Positions 19,256 to 28,482 of a DNA stretch of 64,000 nucleotides are shown piece by piece (the first letter of the stretch is position 1; each line of letters begins with the position of its first letter). The position numbers were made by a program, and so were the translations under genes. The notes beneath the pieces are model-generated. The model had not been told where the DNA came from and searched no databases. It worked only from the letters and a program-made list of their open reading frames with translations. The DNA comes from Tahibacter amnicola (lineage in GTDB: Bacteria > Pseudomonadota > Gammaproteobacteria > Xanthomonadales > Rhodanobacteraceae). Location: contig NZ_CP104694.1 in NCBI RefSeq assembly GCF_025398735.1, positions 237,501 through 301,500 of the forward strand, in the 5' to 3' direction.

Positions 19256-20329
19256 GTGATCCTGCCGTTTCCGCATTCGTTTCCGGAAGACGCCACCGAA
19301 CGCGCGATCCCCGACGTCGTCCGCGCACGGGCGCTGCTGGCGGAGAAAGCCCCGGCGTTCGGCCTTGCGCTGGCGCGCCGCAGCGAGACGCTCGCGCGGC
19401 TCGCCGGCCCCGCCGAAGCCGGCCTCATCGCCCGCTGCAACGATGCCGTTTCGCTGGCCTACGCGCGGCTTGCGCATCGTCACGGCTCGTGGGGCGAGGA
19501 TTTCCACGCCTACCACAACGAACACCACATCCTGGAGATCTTCGACAGCCGCATCGCCCGCCTGATGAACGAGGTCGGCGCGACGGCCCTGTCGGTCCAC
19601 GACTGGCTGCTGCTGGGCCTGTTTGCCGCCTGCCATGACCTGCGCCAGCGCGAGCGTGCCGACTACTGCGCCGGAGTGGGCAGCAACGAGCGCGCGAGCA
19701 TCGAGGAAGGCCTGCGCATCCTGACCCTCTGCGGCTTCGATCCGGACAACGATGACGACTTTTTCATCGGCCTGGAGCTCATGATCGCCGGCTCCACGTT
19801 TGATGCACGCCCGGCGTCGGCGCTGGCCTGGGAGTACAACTCGGTGGACCTGCTGCAGTCCGGCGGGGCCCTGGCATCCAAGCTCGACGCCAAGCTCGAC
19901 AAGCACGCGGCAGGCTGGCGCCTGAGTCCGGCCATTGCACACGCGCTGGACCTGGCAACCATCGCCGCGGACCTGGATACCGCCAACGTCGCCGAACCGT
20001 TCGCCCAGTTCGTCGAAACGGGGATGCGCCTGTGCCTGGAACGGGAGATGCGCTGCCACCGCAGCGTCGATGACCCGGGATCGGCGCTGCCTGTGCTGGG
20101 TTTCCTGACCGACGGCCAGGAACGCTTCTTCTTCGAGCTCCATCGCTTCAATTCCGAAGCCGGCCGGCGCACCTTCTCCGCTGCGAAGGCCGCCAACGCC
20201 GCGCCGCTGCTGGCCCTGACGATGGCGTTGCGCGATCGCGTCGAACGGTTCGGCCAGCCCGGCTCCGGCGCGCAGGTGATCGCCGAGTTGCGCGCCCTGA
20301 CCCACCGGATCGCCGCCGACGCGACGTGA
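19256..20329 (+). CDS. HD-domain-like protein of unknown function
   Basis: About 357 residues. A histidine-rich set that fits a metal-binding HD/PDE-like fold is visible: YHNEHHILEIFDSRI around residue 85 and ACHDLRQRERAD around residue 125, giving the His ... HisAsp order of the HD superfamily, then a conserved-looking acidic region (DPDNDDDFFIGLELMI). No signal peptide or membrane segment. The start is uncertain; the GTG at 19256 lies 11 bases after GGGGAGGG, while a TTG at 19235 would add 7 residues. It stands between radC and folE. Phosphohydrolase activity is inferred from the fold only. Confidence 0.6.
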   Translation: MILPFPHSFPEDATERAIPDVVRARALLAEKAPAFGLALARRSETLARLAGPAEAGLIARCNDAVSLAYARLAHRHGSWGEDFHAYHNEHHILEIFDSRIARLMNEVGATALSVHDWLLLGLFAACHDLRQRERADYCAGVGSNERASIEEGLRILTLCGFDPDNDDDFFIGLELMIAGSTFDARPASALAWEYNSVDLLQSGGALASKLDAKLDKHAAGWRLSPAIAHALDLATIAADLDTANVAEPFAQFVETGMRLCLEREMRCHRSVDDPGSALPVLGFLTDGQERFFFELHRFNSEAGRRTFSAAKAANAAPLLALTMALRDRVERFGQPGSGAQVIAELRALTHRIAADAT

Positions 20330-20422
20330 TCTGCAGCACTGCCGCGATCACTGCCTCATGCGATTGCGCGACTCGTGTCTAAAAGGGAAGATTCCGTTTT
20401 TGTTGCATGTGCTGGAGTCGCC

Positions 20423-21022
20423 ATGTCCTCGCTCGAAATGAACAACGGCGTCCATCGTGACGAAGCCGAAGCCGCCGTCCGCACGCTGTTGCGCTGGGCC
20501 GGTGAAGACCCGTCCCGCGAAGGATTGCTGGATACCCCGCGGCGCGTGGTCGATGCCTACCAGGACTGGTTTTCCGGCTATGCGGACGATCCGGCCGAAT
20601 ACCTGCGCCGCACCTTCGAGGAGGTCGCCGGCTACGACGAAATGATCGTGTTGCGCGATATCGAATTCGAGTCGCATTGCGAGCACCACATGGCACCGAT
20701 CATCGGGCGGGCGCACGTGGGCTATCTGCCGACGAACAAGGTCGTGGGTATTTCCAAGCTGGCGCGCGTGGTCGAAGGCTTCGCCCGTCGCTTCCAGGTG
20801 CAGGAAAAGCTCACCGCGGAGATCGCCCGCTGCATCCAGGACGTGCTCGCCCCGCGCGGCGTGGGAGTGGTGGTCGAGGCGGTACACCAGTGCATGACCA
20901 CCCGCGGCGTGCACAAGACGCGTGTCTCCATGGCCACCAGCCAGATGCTCGGCGCCTTCCGCGACGATGCGCGCACCCGCGCCGAATTCCTCCAGTTCAT
21001 CGCCATTCCCGGCGCGCGCTGA
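20423..21022 (+). CDS. folE: GTP cyclohydrolase I
   Basis: First enzyme of tetrahydrofolate synthesis, converting GTP to dihydroneopterin triphosphate. 199 residues from the ATG at 20423 ([20 protein letters not shown]), with GGAG seven bases upstream. Diagnostic stretches: [19 protein letters not shown], the zinc/catalytic [39 protein letters not shown] and the second zinc ligand in [10 protein letters not shown]. The three zinc ligands (two Cys, one His) are present, so it is a complete FolE1. Confidence 0.97.
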   Translation: MSSLEMNNGVHRDEAEAAVRTLLRWAGEDPSREGLLDTPRRVVDAYQDWFSGYADDPAEYLRRTFEEVAGYDEMIVLRDIEFESHCEHHMAPIIGRAHVGYLPTNKVVGISKLARVVEGFARRFQVQEKLTAEIARCIQDVLAPRGVGVVVEAVHQCMTTRGVHKTRVSMATSQMLGAFRDDARTRAEFLQFIAIPGAR

Positions 21023-21039
21023 GCCGGAGCGGCAGCGCG

Positions 21040-21501
21040 CTACACGCGGACGAAGGGCCGCTCGAACATGTGGTAGTGGCACTGCTCCATGCCCAGCGAC
21101 GCGTAGGTCTGCTGCGCGCGCTGGTTCTCCCACTCCACGTAGAGACGCAGGCCGATCACACCGTCCTGGGCGCGCGCGCGGCGCTCCATCTCGGCGTACA
21201 TCGTTCGGAATACGCCGAGCCGGCGCGCCTCGGGCGCCACGTAGACGCTCTGGATCCACCACCAGTCGCCGTTGCGCCAGTCGCTCCATTCGAAGGTGAT
21301 CAGCAGGCAGCCAGCCGCGACGCCATCGCGCTCGGCGATCATGTAAAAGCCGCGGCGCGGTTCGTCGAAGACGCTGGTGATACCCCGCGTGAGCAACGCC
21401 AGGTCAAGCTGTTTCTGCTCGGTTTCCAGGGCCATGGCGGCATTGCCCTGGGCCAGGAAGGGAATGTCGGCGCGCGTGGCCGGACGGACGGTGACGGTCA
21501 T
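21040..21501 (-). CDS. GNAT family N-acetyltransferase
   Basis: 153-residue acetyltransferase: MTVTVRPATRADIPFLAQGN at the N-terminus, the central strand WWWIQSVYVAPEARRLGVFRTMY forms the acetyl-CoA site (a relaxed Q/RxxGxG/A loop), and VEWENQRAQQTYASLGM is the typical C-terminal motif B. Substrate unknown. It is convergent with folE and lies just downstream of ntrC. Confidence 0.85.
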   Translation of the reverse strand: MTVTVRPATRADIPFLAQGNAAMALETEQKQLDLALLTRGITSVFDEPRRGFYMIAERDGVAAGCLLITFEWSDWRNGDWWWIQSVYVAPEARRLGVFRTMYAEMERRARAQDGVIGLRLYVEWENQRAQQTYASLGMEQCHYHMFERPFVRV

Positions 21502-21529
21502 CGGATTGCCCTTGAGTCGGTGATGGTCA

Positions 21530-22939
21530 CTACGGCCGGTCCGCGCGACGGCGCGAACTGCCGAGTTTCCGGGTCAGTGTGTTGCGCCCCAGGCCCAGCG
21601 CCTGCGCCGCGTGTTGCCGGTGTCCATCGTTGGCACCCAGGGCCGCTTCGAAGAGCACGCGTTCGAGCTCTGCGGTAGCGGTTGCGTGGAGGCCGCCATG
21701 GCCAGCAGCCAGCTCGCTCTCGGCCCAGCGCCGCAGACGCGAGGACCAGTCGGCCAACGGATCCTCCGTCGCCACCACCGGCCGTGCGAACGGCAGGTCC
21801 TCCGCACGCACCTCGCGCCCCGGCGCCATGACGGCCAGCCGGCGGCAGACGTTTTCCAGCTGGCGCACGTTGCCGGGCCAGTCAAACTGAGCCAGCGCAG
21901 CCAGGGCCCCGGGCGTCCAGCGCTTGGATTCCACCCGCAGTTCGTCGGCCGCACGGGCCAGGAAGTGCTCGGCCAGCAGCGTGATGTCCTCGCGCCGCTC
22001 GCGCAGTGCCGGCAGATGGATGCGCACCACATCCAGGCGGTGCATCAGATCCGCGCGGAATTCGCCACGTTCGACCTTGGCTTCGAGATTCTGGTGGGTC
22101 GCGGCGATGACGCGCACATCGGCACGGATCAGCTCGCGCCCGCCGACGCGGTAGAACTCCCCTTCTGCCAACACGCGCAGAAGGCGCGTTTGCAGCAGGA
22201 GGGGCATGTCGCCGATCTCGTCCAGGAACAGCGTGCCGCCGTCAGCCTGCTCGAAGCGCCCGGAATGGCGGCGGGTGGCGCCGGTAAATGCACCGGCCTC
22301 GTGGCCGAACAACTCCGATTCGAGCAGTTCCGACGGAATCGCGGCCGTGTTGAGGGCGACGCAGCCGGCCGCCGCGCGGGGGCTGTGGATATGCAGTGCC
22401 CGCGCAACCAGTTCCTTGCCAGTTCCGGTCTCGCCGGTGATCAGCACGTTGAGGCCGCTGGCGGCGACGCGGCCGATGGCGCGGAACACTTCGCGCATCG
22501 CGGGTGAACGCCCGATGAGATCCGGTTCGCGCGGCGTCGGGCGCGCGGCGGCAGTGGTCACCGCCGCACGCCGCTGCGACAGCGCGCGCTGCGCCGCCTC
22601 GACGGCCTGGTCAAGGTCAAAGGGTTTGGGCAGGTAGTCGAAGGCACCGTGCCGGTACGCCGCCGCGGTCGTGGCGACGTCGGTGTAGGCGCTCATCACG
22701 ATGACGGGCAACTGCGCCCAGTGCGTGCGCAGCCGCTCCAGCAGCGCAAGGCCACTCTGCCCGGCCATGCGGACGTCGGTGAACAGCAGGTCGGGCTGGC
22801 CTCCGGCCAATGCCTCCAGCGCGCTTTCGGCGTCTTCGAACTCGCGCACGCCCAGGCCCGCATCGCGCAGCGCCGCCGCCAGCACGAAGCGCACGCCTCG
22901 GTCATCGTCAATCAGCCAGACCGTCGCCGGCTCAGCCAT
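21530..22939 (-). CDS. ntrC: Nitrogen regulation response regulator NtrC
   Basis: Sigma-54-dependent activator, 469 residues. Receiver domain at residues 1-125 (VWLIDDDRGVRFVLAAAL; phospho-Asp in LLFTDVRM; Lys in LPKPFD); AAA+ domain from about residue 140 (LIGRSPAMREVFRAIG) with Walker A GETGTGKE, the sigma-54 contact loop GAFTGA, Walker B GTLFLDEIGDMP; C-terminal Fis-type helix-turn-helix (HAAQALGLGRNTLTRKL). The ATG at 22937-22939 is preceded by GGAGAGC; an in-frame ATG at 22951 is possible. It overlaps the end of ntrB by a few bases. Confidence 0.95.
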   Translation of the reverse strand: MAEPATVWLIDDDRGVRFVLAAALRDAGLGVREFEDAESALEALAGGQPDLLFTDVRMAGQSGLALLERLRTHWAQLPVIVMSAYTDVATTAAAYRHGAFDYLPKPFDLDQAVEAAQRALSQRRAAVTTAAARPTPREPDLIGRSPAMREVFRAIGRVAASGLNVLITGETGTGKELVARALHIHSPRAAAGCVALNTAAIPSELLESELFGHEAGAFTGATRRHSGRFEQADGGTLFLDEIGDMPLLLQTRLLRVLAEGEFYRVGGRELIRADVRVIAATHQNLEAKVERGEFRADLMHRLDVVRIHLPALRERREDITLLAEHFLARAADELRVESKRWTPGALAALAQFDWPGNVRQLENVCRRLAVMAPGREVRAEDLPFARPVVATEDPLADWSSRLRRWAESELAAGHGGLHATATAELERVLFEAALGANDGHRQHAAQALGLGRNTLTRKLGSSRRRADRP

Positions 22940-23939
22940 GGCGCTCTCCATACGGTAGCAACAACGTGAAGTGGGTCTCGCCGGCCCGGCTCTGGCCATC
23001 CAGCGCGCCGCCGTGTTCGCGCGCGATCTCCCGGCACACGGCCAGGCCCAGGCCACTGCCGTCCGCGCGTCCGCTGACCATGGGGAAGAACAAGGTATCG
23101 GCGATCTCCGGCGGAATGCCGCGACCGTTGTCGACCACGTCCACGCGCAGCGCCAGACGCACCAGGCGGTCATCGATCCGCGCGCCATGCTCGGCACGGC
23201 TGCGCAGCGTGATCCGCTCGGCGCCCGCCTCCATCGCGTTGCGCGCCAGGTTCAGCACCAGCTGGGTCAGGCGGTCGGGATCGCCGTCGATGGCCGGCAG
23301 GCTGGGATCGAAGTCCCGGATGAGCCGCGGCGGATGCTCGTCGGCAGCCAGGAGCGCGGCGACCCGTTCGAGCACCTCGTGAATATTCAGCGGCGCCCGC
23401 TGGGCGGCTCCGGTGCCCTGCAGCAGCCGGTTGGCAAGGGCGGCCAGGCGGTCGGCCTCGGCAATGATGAGGTCTGCCAGCTCCTTCGACGCCGGCTCCA
23501 CCACGCGCCGGCGCAACAGCTGCGCCGCGCCGCGCAAGCCGGCCAGTGGATTCTTCACTTCGTGCGCAAAGCCCCGTAGCGACTCTGACAGGCGCGCCGT
23601 GGACGCCGGGGGTGCGGGCGGCAGGGCGTGGATCTCCAGCAGCAGGTCGCCGTCGGGCAAGGGACTGAGGCTGACGTCGACCAGAACCACGCGCTGTGGC
23701 CCAACCGCCAGGGCCACGCCGCGCAGCTGGACGACCCGCTGTTCCAGTGCCGAGCGCGTCGCGGCCTCGACCAGTTCCGTGCGGCCGGGCGCCAGGTCCG
23801 CCAGGGTTTCGCCTTCCAGGCGTCGCCGGCTCTGCCCGAGCAGCTCGCACAGCGCGGCGTTCGGGGCGCACAGGCGCAAGCCTGCGTCGAGGCGCGCGGC
23901 GCCGGTGCTGAGCTGGTTCCAGAGTGCGGAGGTTTCCAC
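22932..23939 (-). CDS. ntrB: Nitrogen regulation sensor kinase NtrB (GlnL)
   Basis: Soluble histidine kinase that controls NtrC phosphorylation according to nitrogen status through PII. About 335 residues: an N-terminal PAS-like region (LSTGAARLDAGLRLCAPNAALCELLG), the H-box GFAHEVKNPLAGLRGAAQLL, N-box LVLNLARNAMEAG, and G-boxes VVDNGRGIPPEI and DGSGLGLAVCREI. No membrane segment, as expected. The likely start is the GTG at 23937-23939 (METSALWNQLS); an ATG at 23999 would add 20 residues, but it overlaps the NtrC-like site. It is followed by ntrC with overlap. Confidence 0.93.
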   Translation of the reverse strand: METSALWNQLSTGAARLDAGLRLCAPNAALCELLGQSRRRLEGETLADLAPGRTELVEAATRSALEQRVVQLRGVALAVGPQRVVLVDVSLSPLPDGDLLLEIHALPPAPPASTARLSESLRGFAHEVKNPLAGLRGAAQLLRRRVVEPASKELADLIIAEADRLAALANRLLQGTGAAQRAPLNIHEVLERVAALLAADEHPPRLIRDFDPSLPAIDGDPDRLTQLVLNLARNAMEAGAERITLRSRAEHGARIDDRLVRLALRVDVVDNGRGIPPEIADTLFFPMVSGRADGSGLGLAVCREIAREHGGALDGQSRAGETHFTLLLPYGERHG

Positions 23940-23964
23940 GCAATTGGTGCAATCAGGTTGATCA

Positions 23965-23979
23965 GCACCATCATAGTGC
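23965..23979. promoter_or_regulatory. NtrC-like binding site upstream of ntrB
   Basis: GCACCATCATAGTGC matches the enterobacterial NtrC consensus core GCACCATTTTGGTGC at 12 of 15 positions, with both GCAC/GTGC half sites intact and the correct spacing of seven. A weaker half-matching site (TGCACCAATTGCGTG on the reverse strand) overlaps the GTG start of ntrB, centred 28 bases away. This suggests autoregulation of ntrBC by NtrC, as known for the glnL promoter in enterics. Confidence 0.6.
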
Positions 23980-24050
23980 GACTCGCACCGGCAGATCATC
24001 TTTCGGGCGGGACTCCGGATGGAATGCTGACACCCCCATTGGATCGCGTC

Positions 24051-24434
24051 ATGCGCACTTCCCTGCCAGCCGGCGCCATTGCCGGTCGCCTGATTGCGCT
24101 GTTCTTCGCCCTGTTCGCGCTGGCGATCGCATTGCGTTATCCGATGGCCACGCGGACCGGGCTTGCGTTCAAGCTCGCTGTCATCCACTGGCCGCTGGGC
24201 CTGGCCATCGCCTGGTTCCACGAAGCGACCGCGCCACGCCTGCCCGCGCGGCTGTTGTACGCGGCGCTGGGACTGTTCCTTTTCGCGGGGGCAGTTCTTT
24301 GTGCCGGTGTCTACGGATGGGCGCCGGTGCAGGTGATCGGTCCGGCTCGCCTGGGCGCCGCCATTGCGATGGGCGTCATCAGCATTGCACTCGCCGTGTC
24401 CGCGTTCCGGATGTCGCGACCAGAGCCCCGGTAG
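24051..24434 (+). CDS. Small membrane protein, possibly DUF423-like
   Basis: 127 residues with four predicted membrane helices: LIALFFALFALAIALRY, LAFKLAVIHWPLGLAIAWF, LLYAALGLFLFAGAVLCAGVY and LGAAIAMGVISIALAVSAF. Length and the order of helices recall the DUF423/YgdD family, but the match is loose, so the family call is tentative. The ATG at 24024 (MLTPPLDRVMRTS) is an alternative start, nearer a GGATGGA sequence. It is divergent from ntrBC and shares the regulatory region that holds the NtrC-like site, so nitrogen control is possible. Confidence 0.55.
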   Translation: MRTSLPAGAIAGRLIALFFALFALAIALRYPMATRTGLAFKLAVIHWPLGLAIAWFHEATAPRLPARLLYAALGLFLFAGAVLCAGVYGWAPVQVIGPARLGAAIAMGVISIALAVSAFRMSRPEPR

Positions 24435-24966
24435 ACGGTCAGCCGGCCGACACCTGGATACGGGGGTTTCGCGATTCGCGGCCGCCGGAAAACGGTCGGG
24501 ATATTCGAATCCGTACCGCGTGAAGCGCCATTGGAATCGCCATCTGTTCTTATGCCAGGGCCAGCCGCGAATACTCCGACTGACGCCCGCTTTCCTTCCG
24601 CCCCGGGCATTAACCAGGGCGATTTCTGGCGAACACAACAACGCCCCACATCTGGCGGATTCCGGCGCATCGGCGCCTGCCACAGGCAAATCCGGACGCG
24701 CGCCCACCGGTATGCGCGGCCACGAAATGCACCAAAAGCAAAGAAATATTCCAGACAAATCATGTCATTGGCGATTTGTTTATTTATTTATTCCAACTTC
24801 ACCCCTATTCGCCTCCGTATCGTTTATTGTTACCGAGCGTCAGCCCCCGTACTTCTGGAATGCCTGCAGTTTGCCGTCCGGCACGACTCGCAAGCCGGAT
24901 GGTGCTGTGCGCGGGCTTTCCTCGTGGCTGGCGAACCTGGTCAAAAGCCTTCCTGGAGGGGAGTTC
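24435..24966. other. Long leader region of the metalloprotease gene
   Basis: 530 bases without a convincing gene. A reading frame continues upstream of the protease into this region but has no signal-peptide logic and atypical composition. The part from about 24770 to 24835 is strikingly AT-rich for this genome (TTGTTTATTTATTTATT), which marks the likely promoter and a 5' untranslated region of over 100 bases. No riboswitch recognised. Confidence 0.5.
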
Positions 24967-27900
24967 ATGAAACGCTTTTTACGAACCAGTAGTCGCTCAC
25001 TTTCGGCTTCATCCCTGTTGAAGCCGCTATTGCTGTGCCTTTTTGCGGCGACCTCGGCCCAGGCTATCCAGCCTGCCGATACGTCCGCGCACCGGCCGTT
25101 GCTGACACGGCCCTACCTGGCACCGGAACTGGAGGTGCAGCCGGCATTGGAGCCGTCGGCGAACCTCACCGAAAGCTTCAGCCTGCATCCGGCCGCCGCC
25201 GCTTTCGTCAAACGCCATCCGGGGCAGTGGGAGCTGCGCTGGGACCGGCGTGCGGACCGTCCCAACCTGATCCAGGGCGCCGGCGTACCGCTGATTCCGG
25301 GACGCGGCAATTCGCTCACGGCCGAGAAGATCGGCCTTTCCGCGGGCGAGAAGATCGACATGGCCGTCGTGGAAGCGCGCCTGCTCGACTTCGTCGCCGA
25401 AAACAGCGACCTGCTCCGGACCGACGGCCTGGAATTCCAGCTCGATCCGCAGGGCAGCGTCGCCTACGGCGAAGACAACTCGCACTGGTTTGTCGAGTTT
25501 GCGCAATCCAAGGACGGTGTTCGCGTACGCGGTGCGAACCTCTTCTTCCGAATTTCCAATGGCAACATTGTGCAATTTGGCAGCCATATGGTCGCGCCGG
25601 TGAAGATCGACGCGTTCCCGGCATCCGTGCGCGAGAAGGCCTTCGAGGTGGCATTAGGCGAGCTGGCCTTCCCGGCACGCGTGAAGGTTGAGACCCTGGT
25701 GCAGCCCGGCGAACTGCTGATCGTGCCGTTCGCGGCGGACAGCGCCCGCGCCGGCGAAGGCTACAAGGGCGCCAACGGCGAGGGCTACGCCCATCGGCTC
25801 GCCTGGCGGTTCGTCTTCCGCCTCACCGGCGACAAATCCACCTACGAGCTCCTGGTCGATGCCAAGACCAACCGCGTGATCGAGGTGCGCGATCTGAACA
25901 CCTACGCCAATGCCGTTGTCGACGGCGGCATCTTCACCGGCGTCAACACCGGCCCGGAAACCATCGTGCCGATGCCCTTCGCCGCCGTCACCAATGGCAC
26001 CGCGAAGGTGACAGATGCATTAGGCATCTACGACTACACCGGCGGAGCAGCCACGGTCACCCTGGACGGCAAGTACTTCCGCATGAGTGACACCTGCGGA
26101 TCGATCTCGCTGTCCAATTCCACCGACGGCAACCTGCACCTGGGCACCGACACCGGCACCGATTGCGGCGCAGCCGGCGGCGCGGGCGGCAACGGCAATA
26201 CGCGCGCATCCCGCAACGGCTTCTACTACCTGACCAAGATCAACCGCAAAGCCGCCACCTTCCTGCCCGGCAACAGCTGGATCGCCGGCAAGGTGACCGC
26301 CAACATGAACATCAACGACGTCTGCAATGCCTACTGGAACGGCAGCACGTTGAACTTCTTCAAGTCCGGCACATCCGGGTCGACCTCCTGCGCCAACACC
26401 GGTGAACTGGCGGCCGTGTTCCTGCACGAGTGGGGCCACGGCATGGACACCAACAGCGGCGGAGCCGCATCCGAATACGGCAGCGGCGAGGCCGTGGGCG
26501 ACACGTTCGCGTTCCTGGAAACCCGAACCGGCTGTATCGGCAACGGCTTCTTTGTCTCCGGCAGCGGCTGTCACAACTGCGCGGCTTCGTGCACCGGCGT
26601 TCGCGACCTGAATGCGTTCAGCACCCTGGGCGCCGCCACGATCGCCAAGCCCTCGACCATTACCGACAACGCCGGCGCCAACTGCGACCGTTTCGCGTGC
26701 CCGTACCTCGCCAATGGCATCACGCCCTACCAGGGCCCGATGGGCTACGAAGGCCATTGCGAAGCGTACATTTCCGGTTCGGCCAACTGGGACCTCGCGC
26801 AGAGCCTGGTCGCCCAGCACGGCGCGACGGCCGGCTGGGCGCAGATGGACAAGATCTGGTATGCCAGCCTCACGCCGAGCAAGAGCGCCTACCAGGTGAC
26901 CTCCGGCGGCAAGTGCAACGTATCGGCCACGGTGAACGGTTGCGGCGCGAACAACTGGTACACCGTGTACCTGGCCGCCGACGACGATGACGGCAATCTC
27001 GCCAACGGCACCCCGAACGCCTGCCGTATCTGGGATGCTTTCAATGCGCACGGCATCGCCTGCGGTACGCGCCCGGCCTGCTCGGGCGGCACGCCCGACT
27101 TCACCATCGCCGCCACACCTGCCAGCCAGAGCGTCTGCGCACCGGGCACCACCAGCTATACCGTCAACATCGGCGCCACCGGCGGGTTCAGCAACAACGT
27201 CACGCTGGCTGCCAGCGGCCTCCCGTCCGGCGTCACGGCCTCATTTGCTCCCAATCCGGTAGCACCCGGCTCCAGCTCGACGCTGACACTCAACGTCGCC
27301 TCGTCCGCGGCCGCCGGCAGCTACACCGTCACCATAAACGGCACCGCCAGCGGCAGCGCCGGACACTCAGCCACCACGCAGCTTGTCGTCAATGCCGGTG
27401 CGCCCGCTGCGCCGACCTTGTCCGCGCCGGCGAATGGCGCCACGGGGGTATCGACCTCGCCGACGCTGTCCTGGAACGCCAGCGCCGGAGCCAGCACCTA
27501 CACGCTGGAAGTTGCGACGGACGCGGCATTCAGCAACATCGTGCAGAACATCCCCGCCATCACCACGACCAGCCGCACGGTTACCGGGCTTTCGTCGGCG
27601 ACGACCTACCACTGGCGCGTCCGCGCGGTCAGCGGCTGCGGATCGAACACCTCCGGCGGTTTCAGCTTCACTACCAGCACCTCCAGCAATGTGCTGCAGA
27701 ATGGCGTGCCGGTGACCGGTCTTTCGGCGACGACAGGCAATTCGCTGCTCTACACGATGGTCGTTCCCGCCGGCGCGACCAACCTCCGGTTCGTCACGTC
27801 CGGCGGCACCGGCGATGCGGACCTCTACGTCAAGTTCGGTTCCGCACCGACCACCTCGAGCTACGACTGCCGTTCGATCGGTTCCACTAACAGCGAAACC

Positions 27901-28317
27901 TGCGCCATCACCACCGCGCAGGCCGGCACCTACTACGTGCTGGTCTACTCCTACGCCAACTTCTCCGGCCTGAGCCTCACCGGCAGCTTCAACACCGGCG
28001 GCGGCAACGTACTGCAGAACGGCGTACCGGTGAGCGGATTGGCAGCCACCAGCGGCAACTCCGTGCTGTACACGATGGAGGTTCCGGCGGGCGCCACCAA
28101 TCTTCGCTTCACCACCACGGGCGGCACGGGTGATGCGGACCTGTACGTCCGGTTCGGTGCGGCGCCGACGACCTCGACCTATACCTGCCGTTCGTGGACG
28201 TCGTCCAACGCGGAGACGTGCAACATCACGCCGGCGCAGGCAGGCACCTACTACGTGATGGTGCGGGCGTATGCGACCTTCTCCGGCGTCACGCTGACAG
28301 GCAGCTACACGCCATGA
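24967..28317 (+). CDS. Secreted gluzincin metalloprotease with FTP propeptide, Ig/Fn3 modules and two PPC domains
   Basis: 1116-residue exoprotease. The ATG at 24967 follows GGAGGGGAG. Order of parts: signal peptide (SLLKPLLLCLFAATSAQA); fungalysin/thermolysin-type propeptide to about residue 300; catalytic domain with zinc motif HEWGH at 487-491 and the third ligand Glu near 508 (GSGEAVGDTFAF); Cys-rich loops; an Ig-like module from about 714 (PDFTIAATPASQSV); a fibronectin-III-like module from about 816 (PTLSAPANGATGVSTSPTLSW); then two PPC domains (about 908-1008 and 1013-1116), each beginning VLQNGVPVxGL and sharing GGTGDADLYVxFG. PPC domains are usually removed after secretion. Export by Sec and a type II system is likely. 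The peptidase is thermolysin/fungalysin-like rather than a typical M4. Confidence 0.88.
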   Translation: MKRFLRTSSRSLSASSLLKPLLLCLFAATSAQAIQPADTSAHRPLLTRPYLAPELEVQPALEPSANLTESFSLHPAAAAFVKRHPGQWELRWDRRADRPNLIQGAGVPLIPGRGNSLTAEKIGLSAGEKIDMAVVEARLLDFVAENSDLLRTDGLEFQLDPQGSVAYGEDNSHWFVEFAQSKDGVRVRGANLFFRISNGNIVQFGSHMVAPVKIDAFPASVREKAFEVALGELAFPARVKVETLVQPGELLIVPFAADSARAGEGYKGANGEGYAHRLAWRFVFRLTGDKSTYELLVDAKTNRVIEVRDLNTYANAVVDGGIFTGVNTGPETIVPMPFAAVTNGTAKVTDALGIYDYTGGAATVTLDGKYFRMSDTCGSISLSNSTDGNLHLGTDTGTDCGAAGGAGGNGNTRASRNGFYYLTKINRKAATFLPGNSWIAGKVTANMNINDVCNAYWNGSTLNFFKSGTSGSTSCANTGELAAVFLHEWGHGMDTNSGGAASEYGSGEAVGDTFAFLETRTGCIGNGFFVSGSGCHNCAASCTGVRDLNAFSTLGAATIAKPSTITDNAGANCDRFACPYLANGITPYQGPMGYEGHCEAYISGSANWDLAQSLVAQHGATAGWAQMDKIWYASLTPSKSAYQVTSGGKCNVSATVNGCGANNWYTVYLAADDDDGNLANGTPNACRIWDAFNAHGIACGTRPACSGGTPDFTIAATPASQSVCAPGTTSYTVNIGATGGFSNNVTLAASGLPSGVTASFAPNPVAPGSSSTLTLNVASSAAAGSYTVTINGTASGSAGHSATTQLVVNAGAPAAPTLSAPANGATGVSTSPTLSWNASAGASTYTLEVATDAAFSNIVQNIPAITTTSRTVTGLSSATTYHWRVRAVSGCGSNTSGGFSFTTSTSSNVLQNGVPVTGLSATTGNSLLYTMVVPAGATNLRFVTSGGTGDADLYVKFGSAPTTSSYDCRSIGSTNSETCAITTAQAGTYYVLVYSYANFSGLSLTGSFNTGGGNVLQNGVPVSGLAATSGNSVLYTMEVPAGATNLRFTTTGGTGDADLYVRFGAAPTTSTYTCRSWTSSNAETCNITPAQAGTYYVMVRAYATFSGVTLTGSYTP

Positions 28318-28482
28318 CGCTTCGCTGATCCAACGCATCGGACGCGTTTCGCGGCGGCCGGCGCAAGCCGGCCGCCGCTGTTCCCTCGCACGGGGCCGTC
28401 TGTCGGACCGTCGCAGACGTTGACAACCCGCATTGCCGGGCGCGGTTAGGATGCGACCGGGGTGGTCCGGGAGGTATCCGTC

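Noticed and set aside
22940-23197. Long N-terminal extension of NtrC
   Set aside because: It overlaps the ntrB kinase domain antiframe; GGAGAGC before 22939 and the receiver-domain start fix the real N-terminus.
24364-24966. Upstream extension of the metalloprotease frame
   Set aside because: The GGAGGGGAG-ATG at 24967 begins a normal signal peptide; the extension has unlike composition.
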